Assembly: GCA_019217005.1 (NCBI GenBank) | Contig: JAHBNG010000126.1 | Coordinates: 1 to 44,228, forward strand | DNA: 44,228 nucleotides | Source of the DNA: Chloroflexi bacterium TSY | GTDB taxonomy: Bacteria > Chloroflexota > Anaerolineae > Caldilineales > Caldilineaceae | Direction of reading: 5' to 3' | In this document: positions 1 to 8,649 of the stretch, one piece after another | Position numbering within the stretch: the stretch's first letter is position 1 | Layout: each line of letters starts with the position of its first letter | The notes under the pieces: model-generated | Database searches by the model: none | Seen by the model: the letters and a program-made list of their open reading frames with translations, nothing else | What the model was told of the DNA's origin: nothing | Program-made: the position numbers and the translations under genes

Positions 1-2695
1 TTGCTCGTGGCAGAATAGGATATCGAGTCAGAAGCAGTTGTCTCAATGATCGCCTGCCCTTACTCCCGAATCCCTCTACTCCCCACCCCAAAGCCATTTG
101 TAGCTGAGTGGGATAGGCATCCACAAAGTAGGTGGTCAGGTCGGTCAGGGTCTGATACTCAAAGAAGAGAGTCTTGGGCAATTCGCCAAAGTGCTGCTCC
201 AACTGGTGCGTCAAGCTCAAGGCCAAGATTGAGTCAGCCATATCGCGCCAAGATGCGTTCGCATCCATACGCGCGGCTGGCAGTTTGAGGGTATCCGAGA
301 GCAGCTCCTTGAGATAGCGTTCGGTGGCCTCGAATAGCTGCTTCTCTTCAGCCATGGATAATTCGATGGGTTGGGCGTTACCCACACTTCGTTTTCGGCC
401 AGCTCCGGTTAGATAGGCGTTGATCTGTTGCTGATTGCCGCTGGTCACCAACAATTGGGTGACATCTGCGTGAGTTAATGCAAAATCAAAGGCTGCCAGT
501 CCGGCTGACGTTTCCAGCGCAGTCAGTCCCAGTTCGCGGGTCAGCCGCATTGCAGTTTCTTCATCCACCGACATACCGCCCTCATCCCACAGGGGCCAGT
601 TGATGGAGAGGGTGCGTCCTGAACGCTCGTTCGCCGCGACCAAGGCTTGGCGGTGGTCGGCAAAGGTGTCCAAAAAGGCGTTGGCCGCAGCGTAATCGGC
701 TTGACCGACATTGCCCATGACGCCAGCGATCGAAGAGAAGAGCACCACAAAGTCCAGTGGCATATCCTGGGTACTGGCATCGATGTTGAGGATGCCATCT
801 ACTTTGGGGCCCAGCACGGCTTCGATCTCTTCCTCGGTCTTGTTGATGATGAAGCTATCGCGCAGCACGCCCGCACTGTGGATGATGCCGTTGATTTGTC
901 CGTACGCTTCTTCCATACGCTCTACGACCCCTTCGACAGCTTCTGGTTGGCTGATGTCGGCTTGCAGGTAAACGACGGTGGAGCCCTTGGTATTCAATTC
1001 TGCCAAGAGTTGCTCCTCCGCTGCATCCAGCGAGGAGCGTCCAGTGAGGATCAGGGTGATTCCCTCACCTTTCTCAAATTGAGATGTCTCGAGCAAGTGC
1101 TGCGCAAAAAGTCGCCCCAGACCCCCCATGCCACCTGGTATCCAGTAGACGCCTCCAGGTTTGAGATAGGCTGTCTCCACATCAGTATCCAGTGCAATTT
1201 CGGTTAAGGTCTTGACTTCTCTACCATCAGTTTGGCCATAGCGGATCTCTTCAACGGTACCGAAGTTGCCCATTTGCATCTCTGCTCGTAGCCGAGAGAC
1301 CAGCATACTGGCATCTGACTGGGCAACGGTGAGCACTTTCCCGAATATCTTCGGCTGTTCCAGTCTGGTTGTTTTAGCAGCCCCACGAGTGGTGCATAGA
1401 GATGAGGCGCTACGCTGTCTGCCGCCACCACCAAAATCTGATGCCCTAGTTTGGGAGGGTTCTCCACAATCCCTTTGAGGTGCGTCCAGCCGCTATGCAG
1501 CCATTGCTTTATGCTCTTCTGCCTTCGAGCTGTTCACAGAAAGCGTCACGACATCGATGGGGCACAGGCGATTCTGACGGAGTCAACTGCATCCTCTTCT
1601 AACCCAATCAGGAAGAGGGTGTGATCCGCTGGCGCATCATGGGCATCATTCTCCCTTCATCTACTGCTTGGACCTGCCATGTTGGTGTACTGTAGAGAAT
1701 TGTCGTTTCTGCGGTCTGTGGTGTGACGGCCCTACCGTAACTCCCTTGAGCATGACACAGATGACGCCCTCCGCATCGGTCAACGTCACATCATACCTAA
1801 CCATATTGTTCTCTAACTCACTCCCACAGAACCGAACGTAAGCGTATCCAATCTCCGGTAGGTTTCTATACATATTGACGCTCTGCACGGCAAAGGGGAG
1901 ATAGAGACCTTGTTCATCCTGGCGCTCTTGGGCAAAGGTCAGGCCGATGGTTGCCTGCAAGGCTGCATCCATCAGACTCGGATGGAGTCCATACCTCCTA
2001 TCGGTCATCGCGGGTGGCGCTGAATGTGCGCCAATGCTTCTTCTTCGTTGGCCTGAATCTGGATGACTCCTTGGAAAGTGGGACCATAGTCCAGTCCTTG
2101 GGTGGCAAAGTTTTGGTAGCACACTTTCTCTCCAACTATAGTGGGACAGCGGGCCACAATGGCAGGAATATCGAGCGACTCAGGCAAGGATATCTCTCCC
2201 AGAATCACCTTGCCCTGGCTATGAATCAATGGCTCGGGCAAACTCCCACTGCTCACCCAAAAGCGATTTCGCCATTCTCTTCTGGGTATAATCCAAGTTG
2301 CACATCTTGTGGTTCATCCTGCACAACCAGCGGTCTGATCCAAACCACATCCTTCAGTTGCGTGGCTCGTCCATCTTTGACAGCCATCTCTGTCGCGGCT
2401 CGGGCCATCTCCAGATAAGCCACGCCAGGCAGAACAGATTCTCCCTGAACCTGGTGATCTCTCAGGAAGAACTCATTGCCAGTGAAGTTGGTGCGAAAGC
2501 ACTGCTCGGTGAGTGTGGAAACGTTTTGATGAACCAGCGGATGCAGCTTTGGGATAGAATTTACGCTATGCAGGCCACGTCTATTATCCGCGCTATCCAA
2601 GATTGTAGATTCGGGTATCCAGTAGCGCTCCCTGGCAAAGGGATAAGTTGGTAGCGAGATACGCTGTGGAATCTGGTGACCATCTAATAACTGCC
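1..2695 (-). pseudogene. 3' half of IS-interrupted PKS module (DH-KR-ACP), frameshifted and running off the window
   Basis: This is the downstream part of the trans-AT PKS module whose KS lies at 5225-7390. Reading starts right after the insertion sequence with the post-KS linker ([16 protein letters not shown]). A dehydratase follows (about 1740-2540; catalytic DHQVQGESVLPG, then GLDYGPTF and HPSLMDAALQ), then a ketoreductase (about 400-1200; PGGMGGLG cofactor motif, FSSIAG, and the tyrosine in QADYAAANAF). An ACP (about 90-290, serine in MADSILAL) comes last and the frame is still open at base 1. The frame changes near 2255, 2020, 1730, 1655, 1565, 1503 and 1373; from 1370 to base 1 it is intact. 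The 1373 shift sits at a short A run (AAAA on the coding strand) where one added A would restore LLKTTRLEQ. Domain calls are firm. Whether all shifts are real decay or some are read errors cannot be decided here. Confidence 0.85.
2688..2695. repeat. Target-site duplication, left copy (TAACTGCC)
   Basis: TAACTGCC borders the left end of the outer insertion sequence and recurs at its right end. Removing the element plus one copy gives the peptide VEIDWQLLDGHQIPQRISLP in one frame, so the duplication marks the insertion site exactly. Confidence 0.92.
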
Positions 2696-2720
2696 GGCTC
2701 ATATATGAAAGTAGGTGAAA
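2696..2720 (+). repeat. Left terminal inverted repeat of outer IS
   Basis: This 25-bp end starts GGCTCATATATG and pairs with 5200-5224 on the opposite strand, with three mismatches (repeat positions 8, 9 and 16). Confidence 0.88.
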
Positions 2721-2731
2721 AGTATGTAAAA

Positions 2732-2750
2732 TACTTTACTTTCTGGTAAA
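2732..2750 (+). repeat. Inner IS inverted repeat, left
   Basis: Nineteen bases, TACTTTACTTTCTGGTAAA, identical to the reverse complement of 4207-4225. Confidence 0.85.
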
Positions 2751-2837
2751 GGCTTGAGTGACAAAGGGCAAACCGAAAGGGCGGAAAAGAATCCACCCTG
2801 AAAAACGGGATAAAATGTAAAATAGTGCTCGGCTAGT

Positions 2838-4126
2838 TTAAGCAGCGGCATTGAGGCGGCGATGAGCGAGAACGCCTTTAGGTAAATGGTGTGAAACCGA
2901 GGCCTTTTTCCGAAAGTCAGGATCGAGTTGGTCAGGAGTTGGAAAAGAGCACTCGAGAGAACACGGCGCAGCCTGCCGGGAGTGGATTGAGGCTCGATCC
3001 CAGTAGCCAGTCGGTATGGGAGGAAGAGAAGCGGCTAAATGGGAAAGAAGATTGCCAGCAAGCAGCCCCAGTTCAGGTAAGCGGAAACAAGCCTCATCGG
3101 CATGAACAAATTGACGATGTAAGCCAATCATCTGCTTGGAAGCCAAGGGGGGAGGTTCAACAGGCCAGCGTTCCAGGTAGACAAGATAAATGGTTTCAGG
3201 CTGCAAAGTCATAACGGTCGCCAAAACCAAAGGTGTGTTGTAGGCCGGATCCTGAATGACGTAAATCGAGTAGGTACGGTTGGCTGTATCCACCTTGGTT
3301 GTTCTGGGGACGAGATTGTGCCATGCTTGATAGCAAATCAGGCGACCACTATAGAGAAAGCGACCAGACGAGTCCGGAGTTGTAGCCTCGAGTCGCTTTC
3401 CTTATAGCTGCGAGAGAGCGGACGCACAATATCACCATATTCAGGTGGTCTGCCTTTTTCTTTGCGTTTGGGGAACTCATTGCGGCGCACTGTGCAGTTA
3501 ATGGCTTCCCGCAGGACAAATCGGTCTATGCCGCTATTCTAGCATTTCTCTGATTGTAAACCCGGCATCGACCACCGCCACTTCGTCTGACTCCAGTGAT
3601 TTCTTCGTCTCTGTCAGCAGCTTTTTCCGAAACTCACTTTCCTTTGTTCCAACCGTGCATCTCATGATTGCCTTGAGCAGTGGCACTCGCTTCCCGCCTA
3701 TCTCCCCCGAGCTTATCATCACTCCAAAGATGAGCGCGGGCAATGCCCGACGAACCGTTGAGTTATAGAGTCGGTTCACTTTCCCTTGCAGCTTCGGTCG
3801 CCAGAACCCTGTGATATCTATGCTTTTCACTCGGTACCCTTCTAACTTTTTTGCCTCCCATTCCCCCTTTCCACTTCTTCTTGCCACGACCCCAGCAGAC
3901 TTGTGATATCCCATGATCCATATCGAAAGCTCCACCAGCTTCGCCGGAGCTCCTCATCTTCAAACCCGCTTTCTTTCAATGCGCTATGGATTGCTCCTCG
4001 ACTTTTCAGAAACGACCCATTCAGCATTGCCCACATCAGACGCATTACATTTACGTTTGTTCCCATCGGCGTTACTTGCAATACATTCATCAGTACTGCT
4101 ATAGTTATTTCTGGCGCGGTTAGCAT
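2838..4126 (-). pseudogene. Degenerate transposase of the inner IS
   Basis: The gene reads from an N-terminus at 4126 (MLTAPEITIAVLMNVLQVTP), changes frame near 3900, continues to about 3534 with a probable catalytic Asp in VAVVDAGFTIREML, and changes frame again through GIDRFVLREAINCTVRRN and GRPPEYGDIVRPLSRSYK (about 3370-3530). It ends in a third segment down to 2838 (TYSIYVIQDPAYNTPLVLAT, LERWPVEPPPLASKQMIGL, LPELGLLAGNLLSHLAA). The last segment resembles the C-terminal third of DDE transposases, with the Glu in ERWPVE as likely catalytic residue. Frame breaks near 3900, 3535 and 3300-3370 mean no full-length protein can be made. The family name is uncertain; transposase identity is fairly secure. 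Confidence 0.72.
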
Positions 4127-4206
4127 TCCTTCCTCCTTTTTGGGTTCTCTACCTTTAGGATGAACTGCTAACCGCTTTTGTCACATTTCTCACCTCATCT
4201 CTTTCT

Positions 4207-4225
4207 TTTACCAGAAAGTAAAGTA
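4207..4225 (-). repeat. Inner IS inverted repeat, right
   Basis: Reverse-strand copy of the 19-bp repeat at 2732-2750. Sequence from 4226 onward belongs again to the outer IS and runs through an A/G-rich stretch to its transposase start at 4268. Confidence 0.85.
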
Positions 4226-4267
4226 AAATAGGAAAGAGGTCAATGAGAAAAAAAAAGAGAAAAAGCC

Positions 4268-5221
4268 ATGAAAATGCGATATCCGATCCAAGAACTGATG
4301 AGCGAAGAAGGCTGTTATGAGAGATTGTTAGAGATCTTGCATCCAGAAGGGATGCAATGTCCAGATGGACATAGATTGCCAGAAGGGCAAGCGCCTCACA
4401 GTCGAGAGCGAGCCCCGGTGAATAAGTACAGATGCCGAGAATGCGGCAAAGTATACGATGCCTTTACGAATACAGTCTGGTCTGGAACGCATTACAATTG
4501 TGTGACGATAGTCTTAGTGATGCGAGGCATCATTCAAGGGACACCAACGCTGCATCTATCAGAGGAACTGTCTCTGAACTATAGTACGTTGTTGGAGCGT
4601 CGCCATCGGATCCAGAATACGGCGTTGCTCCAAGCCGCAGCCGCTTCCCCCTTTTTCGCGATTCTGTAGCTGAAGCCGATGAACTGTACCAGAATGCAGG
4701 AGAGAAAGGCGATTACCATCCCGATCCAGATGACCCGCCCAGACCTCGAGCCAACAAGCGCCGTGGACGAGGGACGATGGAGAACGACCGACCACCGATT
4801 CTGGGCGTTGTGGGACGAACCTCTGGCCAAGTCCAGTTCACGGTCTGTGACAACACACAACAAGCAACCATTGTTCCTTTAGTTGTTGCTTGCTCTCTCC
4901 CCTGGCACCACTCTCTATACCGACGAGTGCAACGCCTACAATCCCATTGCGGAGACTGGTCGCTCTCATGCCACTGTTTGTCACTCCCGGTACGAATGGG
5001 CTCGCGATGATGATGGCGACGGCATTCGGGAAGTTCACTGCAACACCATGGAAGGCATTTGGACTGGTCTACGCAATTTTCTGCGTCCCTTTCGGGGTGT
5101 TCATAAACGTTATCTTGCCCAATATGTTGCCATCTTTGAATGGACTCACAATCTCAAATTTGTCAATGACTCCTTTCTTCGCTCTCTCATTGACTCCCAT
5201 TTCACCTATTTTCATTCATGA
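4268..5221 (+). pseudogene. IS1595-like transposase, frameshifted twice
   Basis: The N-terminal part (4268-4650) carries a zinc-ribbon-like pattern (MQCPDGHRLPEGQ and KYRCRECGKVYDAFTNT) typical of IS1595-type transposases. A frame change at the C/T run near 4646-4657 leads to SVAEADELYQNAGEKGDYHP (first catalytic Asp) and ENDRPPILGVVGRTSGQV. A second change near 4860-4883 leads to TTLYTDECNAYNPI (second Asp) and EVHCNTMEGIWTGLRNFLRP (the His/Asn/Glu region of the family), ending in LRSLIDSHFTYFHS at the right IS end. Joined across the shifts it is about 315 residues, full family length. It is the only plus-strand gene supported in this window. Confidence 0.82.
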
Positions 5222-5224
5222 GCC
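5200..5224 (-). repeat. Right terminal inverted repeat of outer IS
   Basis: Read on the minus strand this begins GGCTCATGAATG and matches the left end at 22 of 25 positions. Confidence 0.88.
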
Positions 5225-7390
5225 TAACTGCCAATCTATCTCGACGCCTGATACCCAAAGTTGAGCTACTTTATCGTATTCTCGGTTGTCCACCACCACC
5301 TTGATATACGCTTCTCCTGCCGTACCTTCCACCAGCATTCCGATTGTCTCTTGACTCGCTTTGATATTCCCCCGATAAACAGGACCGATGGCATTTGCTT
5401 TCTGTTTGTACTTGCGCAACAGCTCGATCAATTCGTCAATCCGAGAGACAACAATTGCCAAACGCTCCTCCATTGCCTCTCGTCCTACCTGCAAGGTGTA
5501 GGCCATACTCGCCAAGCATAGACCTTTCTGTAAAGGCGCTTGCTGTCTGTGTTCGCCATCCGCGACTGCCGACGTCAAGGCAGAGATGCGTTGCGCCACA
5601 TCCTTCACCATCGTGCCTGCGGCAAAGAGCATTCTCGGCAGTTCGCAGCCATACCGCTCTTCCACCATCGTTTGCAAGCGACTCAGCTGCACTGCATCCA
5701 GTCCGCACTCGGCAAAGCTCTGCTCCACCTCAAGCTCAATGATGTCAATGCTAAGGAGCTCAGCCACCATCTCGCATAGGGTGTGCTGGATAGTTGGGGA
5801 GCCTACTGTTGCATCGGATTCTTGTCTACCTGGATTCGGTGCAGATGCCTGCTCCAAATAGACCAGCAGCCTATGGGCATATTCCCGTAGCCGTTCCTCA
5901 TTCTTGGCCGAGAGCACAATCACCTGCGGCTGCTCACTGTCAGAGTTACCCTGCAGCTTTGCCACTGAGGGGTCTGCTGGGCCACTTTGCCGCTCTACTC
6001 CCTCATATTCTTCTACCACTAGATGAGCGTTGGCCCCGCCCGCCCCAAAGGAGCTAATGCCTGCGCGGCGCGGATATTCTTTTACCTCACCATCAATCTC
6101 AACCACAGGCCGTTTCCATTCCGCCAGCGTCCCTTGCACTTTAAATGGCGTTGCACCAAAATCAATCCGGGGGTTTAGATTTTCTGCATGCAGCGAGGGG
6201 ACCAGTTGCTGGTATTTCATCTGCAACAGCACTTTTGTCAAACTGGCTATCCCTGCCGCCGATTCTAAATGGCCGATGTTTGATTTGACCGAGCCAATGG
6301 CGCATGTCTGACTTTCGATCTGGTCGGCACCAAATGCCTCGGTTAAGCCGCGGATCTCGACCGGATCGCCAATCACCGTCCCCGTGCCATGCGCCTCGAC
6401 GTAACTGATGGTGCGTGCATCGATGTCAGCCGCGGTTAAGACTGTTCGAATTAAGGCTGCCTGTGCCTCAAAGCTGGGCACCATGTAGCTGGCAGTCCTA
6501 CCGTCTGTGTTTATGCCACTCCCCTTGATGATGCCATAAATGTGGTCACCCGCTTCAACAGCATCTGCCAGGGGTCTGAGTAGAACCGCTCCCACCCCCT
6601 CACCATCCACAATTCCGTCCGCATCCTGGGCAAAAGGTCTACACCTACCTTGTGTCGAATGCATTTTCATCTTCGACTCAATCACATGCTGCTGAGGGTG
6701 CAGGATCAGATTCACCCCACCCGCGACGGCCAATTTGCATTCGCCTCGTTTGATGCTTGCGCAGGCCAAATGAATCGCTGTCAAGGAGGCGGCACACGCC
6801 GTATCAACAACCAGGCTCGGACCCCGCCAATCAAAGATATAGGAAACCCGATTCGCAATGGACCAGAGATACGCCCGCTCATCGTGGTCTGAACCATTGG
6901 CCCAGGCTTCGGTGCTGATGCGACTATAGTCCACATTCATCACGCCCACAAAAACACCAATTTGCCGCACCTTTGCCAGCGTTGACCGACTGTAGCCAGC
7001 ATCCTCTACCGCGGCCCACACTGTCTCCAAGAACAGCCGTTCCTGCGGATCCAACATGGCGGCCTCATGTGGCGAGATATGAAAGAAAAGCGGGTCAAAT
7101 TTATCTACATCAGCCATAAAACCGGCCCATTTGCTGTAGCTTTTTCCCGCTGCATTTTTATCCTTATCAAAATAGTGTCGATAATCCCAGCGTTCTGGCG
7201 GAATCTCCGTGATACAGTCTCGGCCTTGCCTCAGGTTCTCCCAAAACTCCCTCAAATTCTCGGCTTGTGGATACCGCCCCGCTAAACCAACAATGGCAAT
7301 CGCTTCCCTCGCTATTGTTTGGGCGCTACTTTTACTGTTCACCAATCTTGATGGTTTATTCAAAGATGATGACATATCATTCATTCTCAT
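5216..7390 (-). CDS. Trans-AT PKS, KS-containing 5' part truncated by IS insertion
   Basis: The 724-residue product starts with a short leader, then a ketosynthase (about residues 30-455). Catalytic residues are all present: Cys in DTACAASL, His in EAHGTGT and His in KSNIGHLESAAG. The rest is the KS-flanking region. It holds a carrier-like domain (about 5620-5790) whose serine position is Ala ([13 protein letters not shown]), then [18 protein letters not shown] and VSGVEIDWQL. The last residues before the stop are IS-encoded; the natural continuation is at 2687. There is no AT domain, so malonyl units must come from a separate enzyme. It overlaps the upstream ACP gene: ATG codons stand at 7390, 7384 and 7375, the last just past the ACP stop. 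As the gene after the D-amino-acid NRPS module, this KS is the likely acceptor of the peptidyl chain (inference). Confidence 0.88.
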   Translation of the reverse strand: MRMNDMSSSLNKPSRLVNSKSSAQTIAREAIAIVGLAGRYPQAENLREFWENLRQGRDCITEIPPERWDYRHYFDKDKNAAGKSYSKWAGFMADVDKFDPLFFHISPHEAAMLDPQERLFLETVWAAVEDAGYSRSTLAKVRQIGVFVGVMNVDYSRISTEAWANGSDHDERAYLWSIANRVSYIFDWRGPSLVVDTACAASLTAIHLACASIKRGECKLAVAGGVNLILHPQQHVIESKMKMHSTQGRCRPFAQDADGIVDGEGVGAVLLRPLADAVEAGDHIYGIIKGSGINTDGRTASYMVPSFEAQAALIRTVLTAADIDARTISYVEAHGTGTVIGDPVEIRGLTEAFGADQIESQTCAIGSVKSNIGHLESAAGIASLTKVLLQMKYQQLVPSLHAENLNPRIDFGATPFKVQGTLAEWKRPVVEIDGEVKEYPRRAGISSFGAGGANAHLVVEEYEGVERQSGPADPSVAKLQGNSDSEQPQVIVLSAKNEERLREYAHRLLVYLEQASAPNPGRQESDATVGSPTIQHTLCEMVAELLSIDIIELEVEQSFAECGLDAVQLSRLQTMVEERYGCELPRMLFAAGTMVKDVAQRISALTSAVADGEHRQQAPLQKGLCLASMAYTLQVGREAMEERLAIVVSRIDELIELLRKYKQKANAIGPVYRGNIKASQETIGMLVEGTAGEAYIKVVVDNREYDKVAQLWVSGVEIDWQLGS
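5225..5232. repeat. Target-site duplication, right copy (TAACTGCC)
   Basis: Second copy of the 8-bp duplication. On the minus strand it lies in the codons for the end of VEIDWQL, after which the host reading frame enters the IS and stops. Confidence 0.92.
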
Positions 7391-7622
7391 AGGCGGTAAT
7401 CAACTCACCGATCGTTTTTGGAAAGGCAATGCCGTGCAAGATTTCAGTGGGAATAAAGCCAATTTCCTTTTCGATCGCCGTGACCAGTTCGACTAGCGCC
7501 ACAGAATCCAACCAGAATTCATTCAATTGCATGTCATCATCGACATCATCTGGGAAAGGAAGGGGTGAATGCTCCTCGACCACGGCGGCCAAATGGTTCA
7601 AAATTACTTCCCGAACTTGCAT
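7377..7622 (-). CDS. Free-standing acyl carrier protein
   Basis: The product is 81 residues, the usual size of a discrete ACP. The phosphopantetheine serine is in FWLDSVALVELV (about residue 40), followed by the expected acidic helix and the ITAYENE tail. The gene starts ten bases after the stop of the Hcr FAD subunit, with an AGGA-type ribosome site ahead of the ATG, and its stop overlaps the start region of the next PKS gene, so the three are probably co-translated. It may carry a substrate for the neighbouring Hcr-type enzyme, serve as donor ACP for beta-branching, or load the next KS. The sequence does not choose among these. Confidence 0.88.
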   Translation of the reverse strand: MQVREVILNHLAAVVEEHSPLPFPDDVDDDMQLNEFWLDSVALVELVTAIEKEIGFIPTEILHGIAFPKTIGELITAYENE

Positions 7623-7631
7623 AATCTTGTC

Positions 7632-8627
7632 CTATTCTTGTGTTTGTTGAGCCTCACGCAAGGCTTTCGCTACATAGATGCGAGCCATCTGTTTGCGGTA
7701 AGCAAGCGTCATATCGGTATTATCAAGTGGTTTGGCAATCTGAAAGATCTGCTGTGCTGCATCCTCAATCACATCGTCGGTGAGTTTTGTGCCGATTAAA
7801 TATTCTTCTGCCTCTATTGCTCGTAGCGGTGCAGAGGCAACCGCGCCCAACACAATCCGCGCCTGTGTGCATATTCCATCTTTTTGTTGGCGAAGAGCAA
7901 CCGTTACACTCAAGATGGGGAAGTCAAAAGAACCACGCCGGCGCAATTTATGATAGGTCGCACCTATTCCTCGTGACGGCGGTAGCCTAATCTCAACCAA
8001 AATTTCATCCTGTTGCTTCGTTATGTAGTCGATGCCATCGTTCTGATAGAGTGCTTCAACCGGCAACCAGCGTTCACCATCTGGACCCACCAGTCGTACT
8101 TGAGCTCCCAGTGCAATCAGGACGGGTGCCGTATCGGATGATTGAATTGCCAAACAGCGTGCGCTGCCCGGTGCCACCCAGCAAATATGGCCCTCTTTTT
8201 TCATACAATACCCCAATGCCTGGCGCCAGGATTCACTCTGATTGTAGTATGTGCAACGGGTATCAATACAGAGATTGCCCCCAAGGGTACCCATATTGCG
8301 CAATTGAGGAGTTGACACAAGTCCCGCCGCCGCAGCCAACGCCGGATAGTTCTGCATAATGGGCGGGTGGGTTGCTACCTGTGTGAGGGTCAGACCTGCG
8401 CCAAGGGTCGCCCCCTTCCTATCTTGGTTGACCGATAGCTGTTTCAGCTCGGACAGCTGCCGCAGGGCAATTAACTTGCTAGGCGTAAAGAGCCGTCGTT
8501 TCATGCCAGGATAGAGATCGGTGCCGCCAGCCACCAGCATGGCATCCGTTTGGTGTTCGCCAAGCAGATCGATCGCTTCCTCTAGATTGCGAGGAGATAG
8601 ATAAGTAAATGGTGGTAGACGGATCAT
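7632..8627 (-). CDS. hcrB: Hcr-type molybdenum hydroxylase, FAD / extra [4Fe-4S] subunit (4-hydroxybenzoyl-CoA reductase beta-like)
   Basis: This is the FAD-binding subunit of a xanthine-oxidase-family enzyme. The start MIRLPPFTYLSPRNLEEAI at 8627 has AGGAG six bases upstream and gives 331 residues; a longer reading to 8741 is unlikely. The FAD signatures AGGTDLYPGMKR and MGTLGGNLCIDTRC are present. The loop after the second motif carries four cysteines spaced C-x15-C-x7-C-x8-C (CTYYNQSESWRQALGYC, then IC, then RC). That spacing matches the extra [4Fe-4S] ligands known for the beta subunit of 4-hydroxybenzoyl-CoA reductase and absent from ordinary CO- or xanthine-dehydrogenase FAD subunits. 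In Hcr the extra cluster feeds low-potential electrons for reductive removal of the phenolic hydroxyl. The actual substrate here is unknown. Confidence 0.85.
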   Translation of the reverse strand: MIRLPPFTYLSPRNLEEAIDLLGEHQTDAMLVAGGTDLYPGMKRRLFTPSKLIALRQLSELKQLSVNQDRKGATLGAGLTLTQVATHPPIMQNYPALAAAAGLVSTPQLRNMGTLGGNLCIDTRCTYYNQSESWRQALGYCMKKEGHICWVAPGSARCLAIQSSDTAPVLIALGAQVRLVGPDGERWLPVEALYQNDGIDYITKQQDEILVEIRLPPSRGIGATYHKLRRRGSFDFPILSVTVALRQQKDGICTQARIVLGAVASAPLRAIEAEEYLIGTKLTDDVIEDAAQQIFQIAKPLDNTDMTLAYRKQMARIYVAKALREAQQTQE

Positions 8628-8649
8628 ACACGGCTCCTGCTGTGAATGG

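Larger units (their letters stand above)
2732..4225 (-). mobile_element. Inner insertion sequence nested in the outer IS
   Basis: A perfect 19-bp inverted repeat, TACTTTACTTTCTGGTAAA, stands at 2732-2750 and on the opposite strand at 4207-4225. It encloses a minus-strand transposase reading from about 4126 to 2838. The element lies between the left end of the outer IS and that element's transposase gene, so it inserted second. A/T-rich flanks (AAAA on the left, AAA on the right) prevent a safe call of target duplication. I do not assign an IS family. Confidence 0.78.
2696..5224 (+). mobile_element. Outer insertion sequence, IS1595-like, carrying a second nested IS
   Basis: The element is 2529 bp with 25-bp terminal inverted repeats, 22 of 25 matching, both beginning GGCTCAT and ending AGGTGAAA. 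It is flanked by 8-bp direct repeats. The GGCTC ends, 8-bp duplication and zinc-ribbon transposase fit the IS1595 family. Subtracting the nested element at 2732-4225 leaves about 1.03 kb, a normal size for that family. It is inserted in the KS-DH linker of a PKS gene. Its transposase is frameshifted twice, so it probably cannot move on its own now. Confidence 0.88.

Noticed and set aside
647..1207. 186-residue plus-strand open frame
   Set aside because: It is the antisense of a ketoreductase whose minus-strand reading contains GGMGGLG, FSSIAG and QADYAAANAF. The plus-strand peptide has no recognisable motif.
2732..4225. Target duplication of the inner IS
   Set aside because: Both flanks are A runs of slightly different length, so no duplication can be told from chance.
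5620..5790. Functional tandem ACPs after each KS
   Set aside because: The core resembles an ACP, but the required Ser is Ala, Thr or Val in all six copies.
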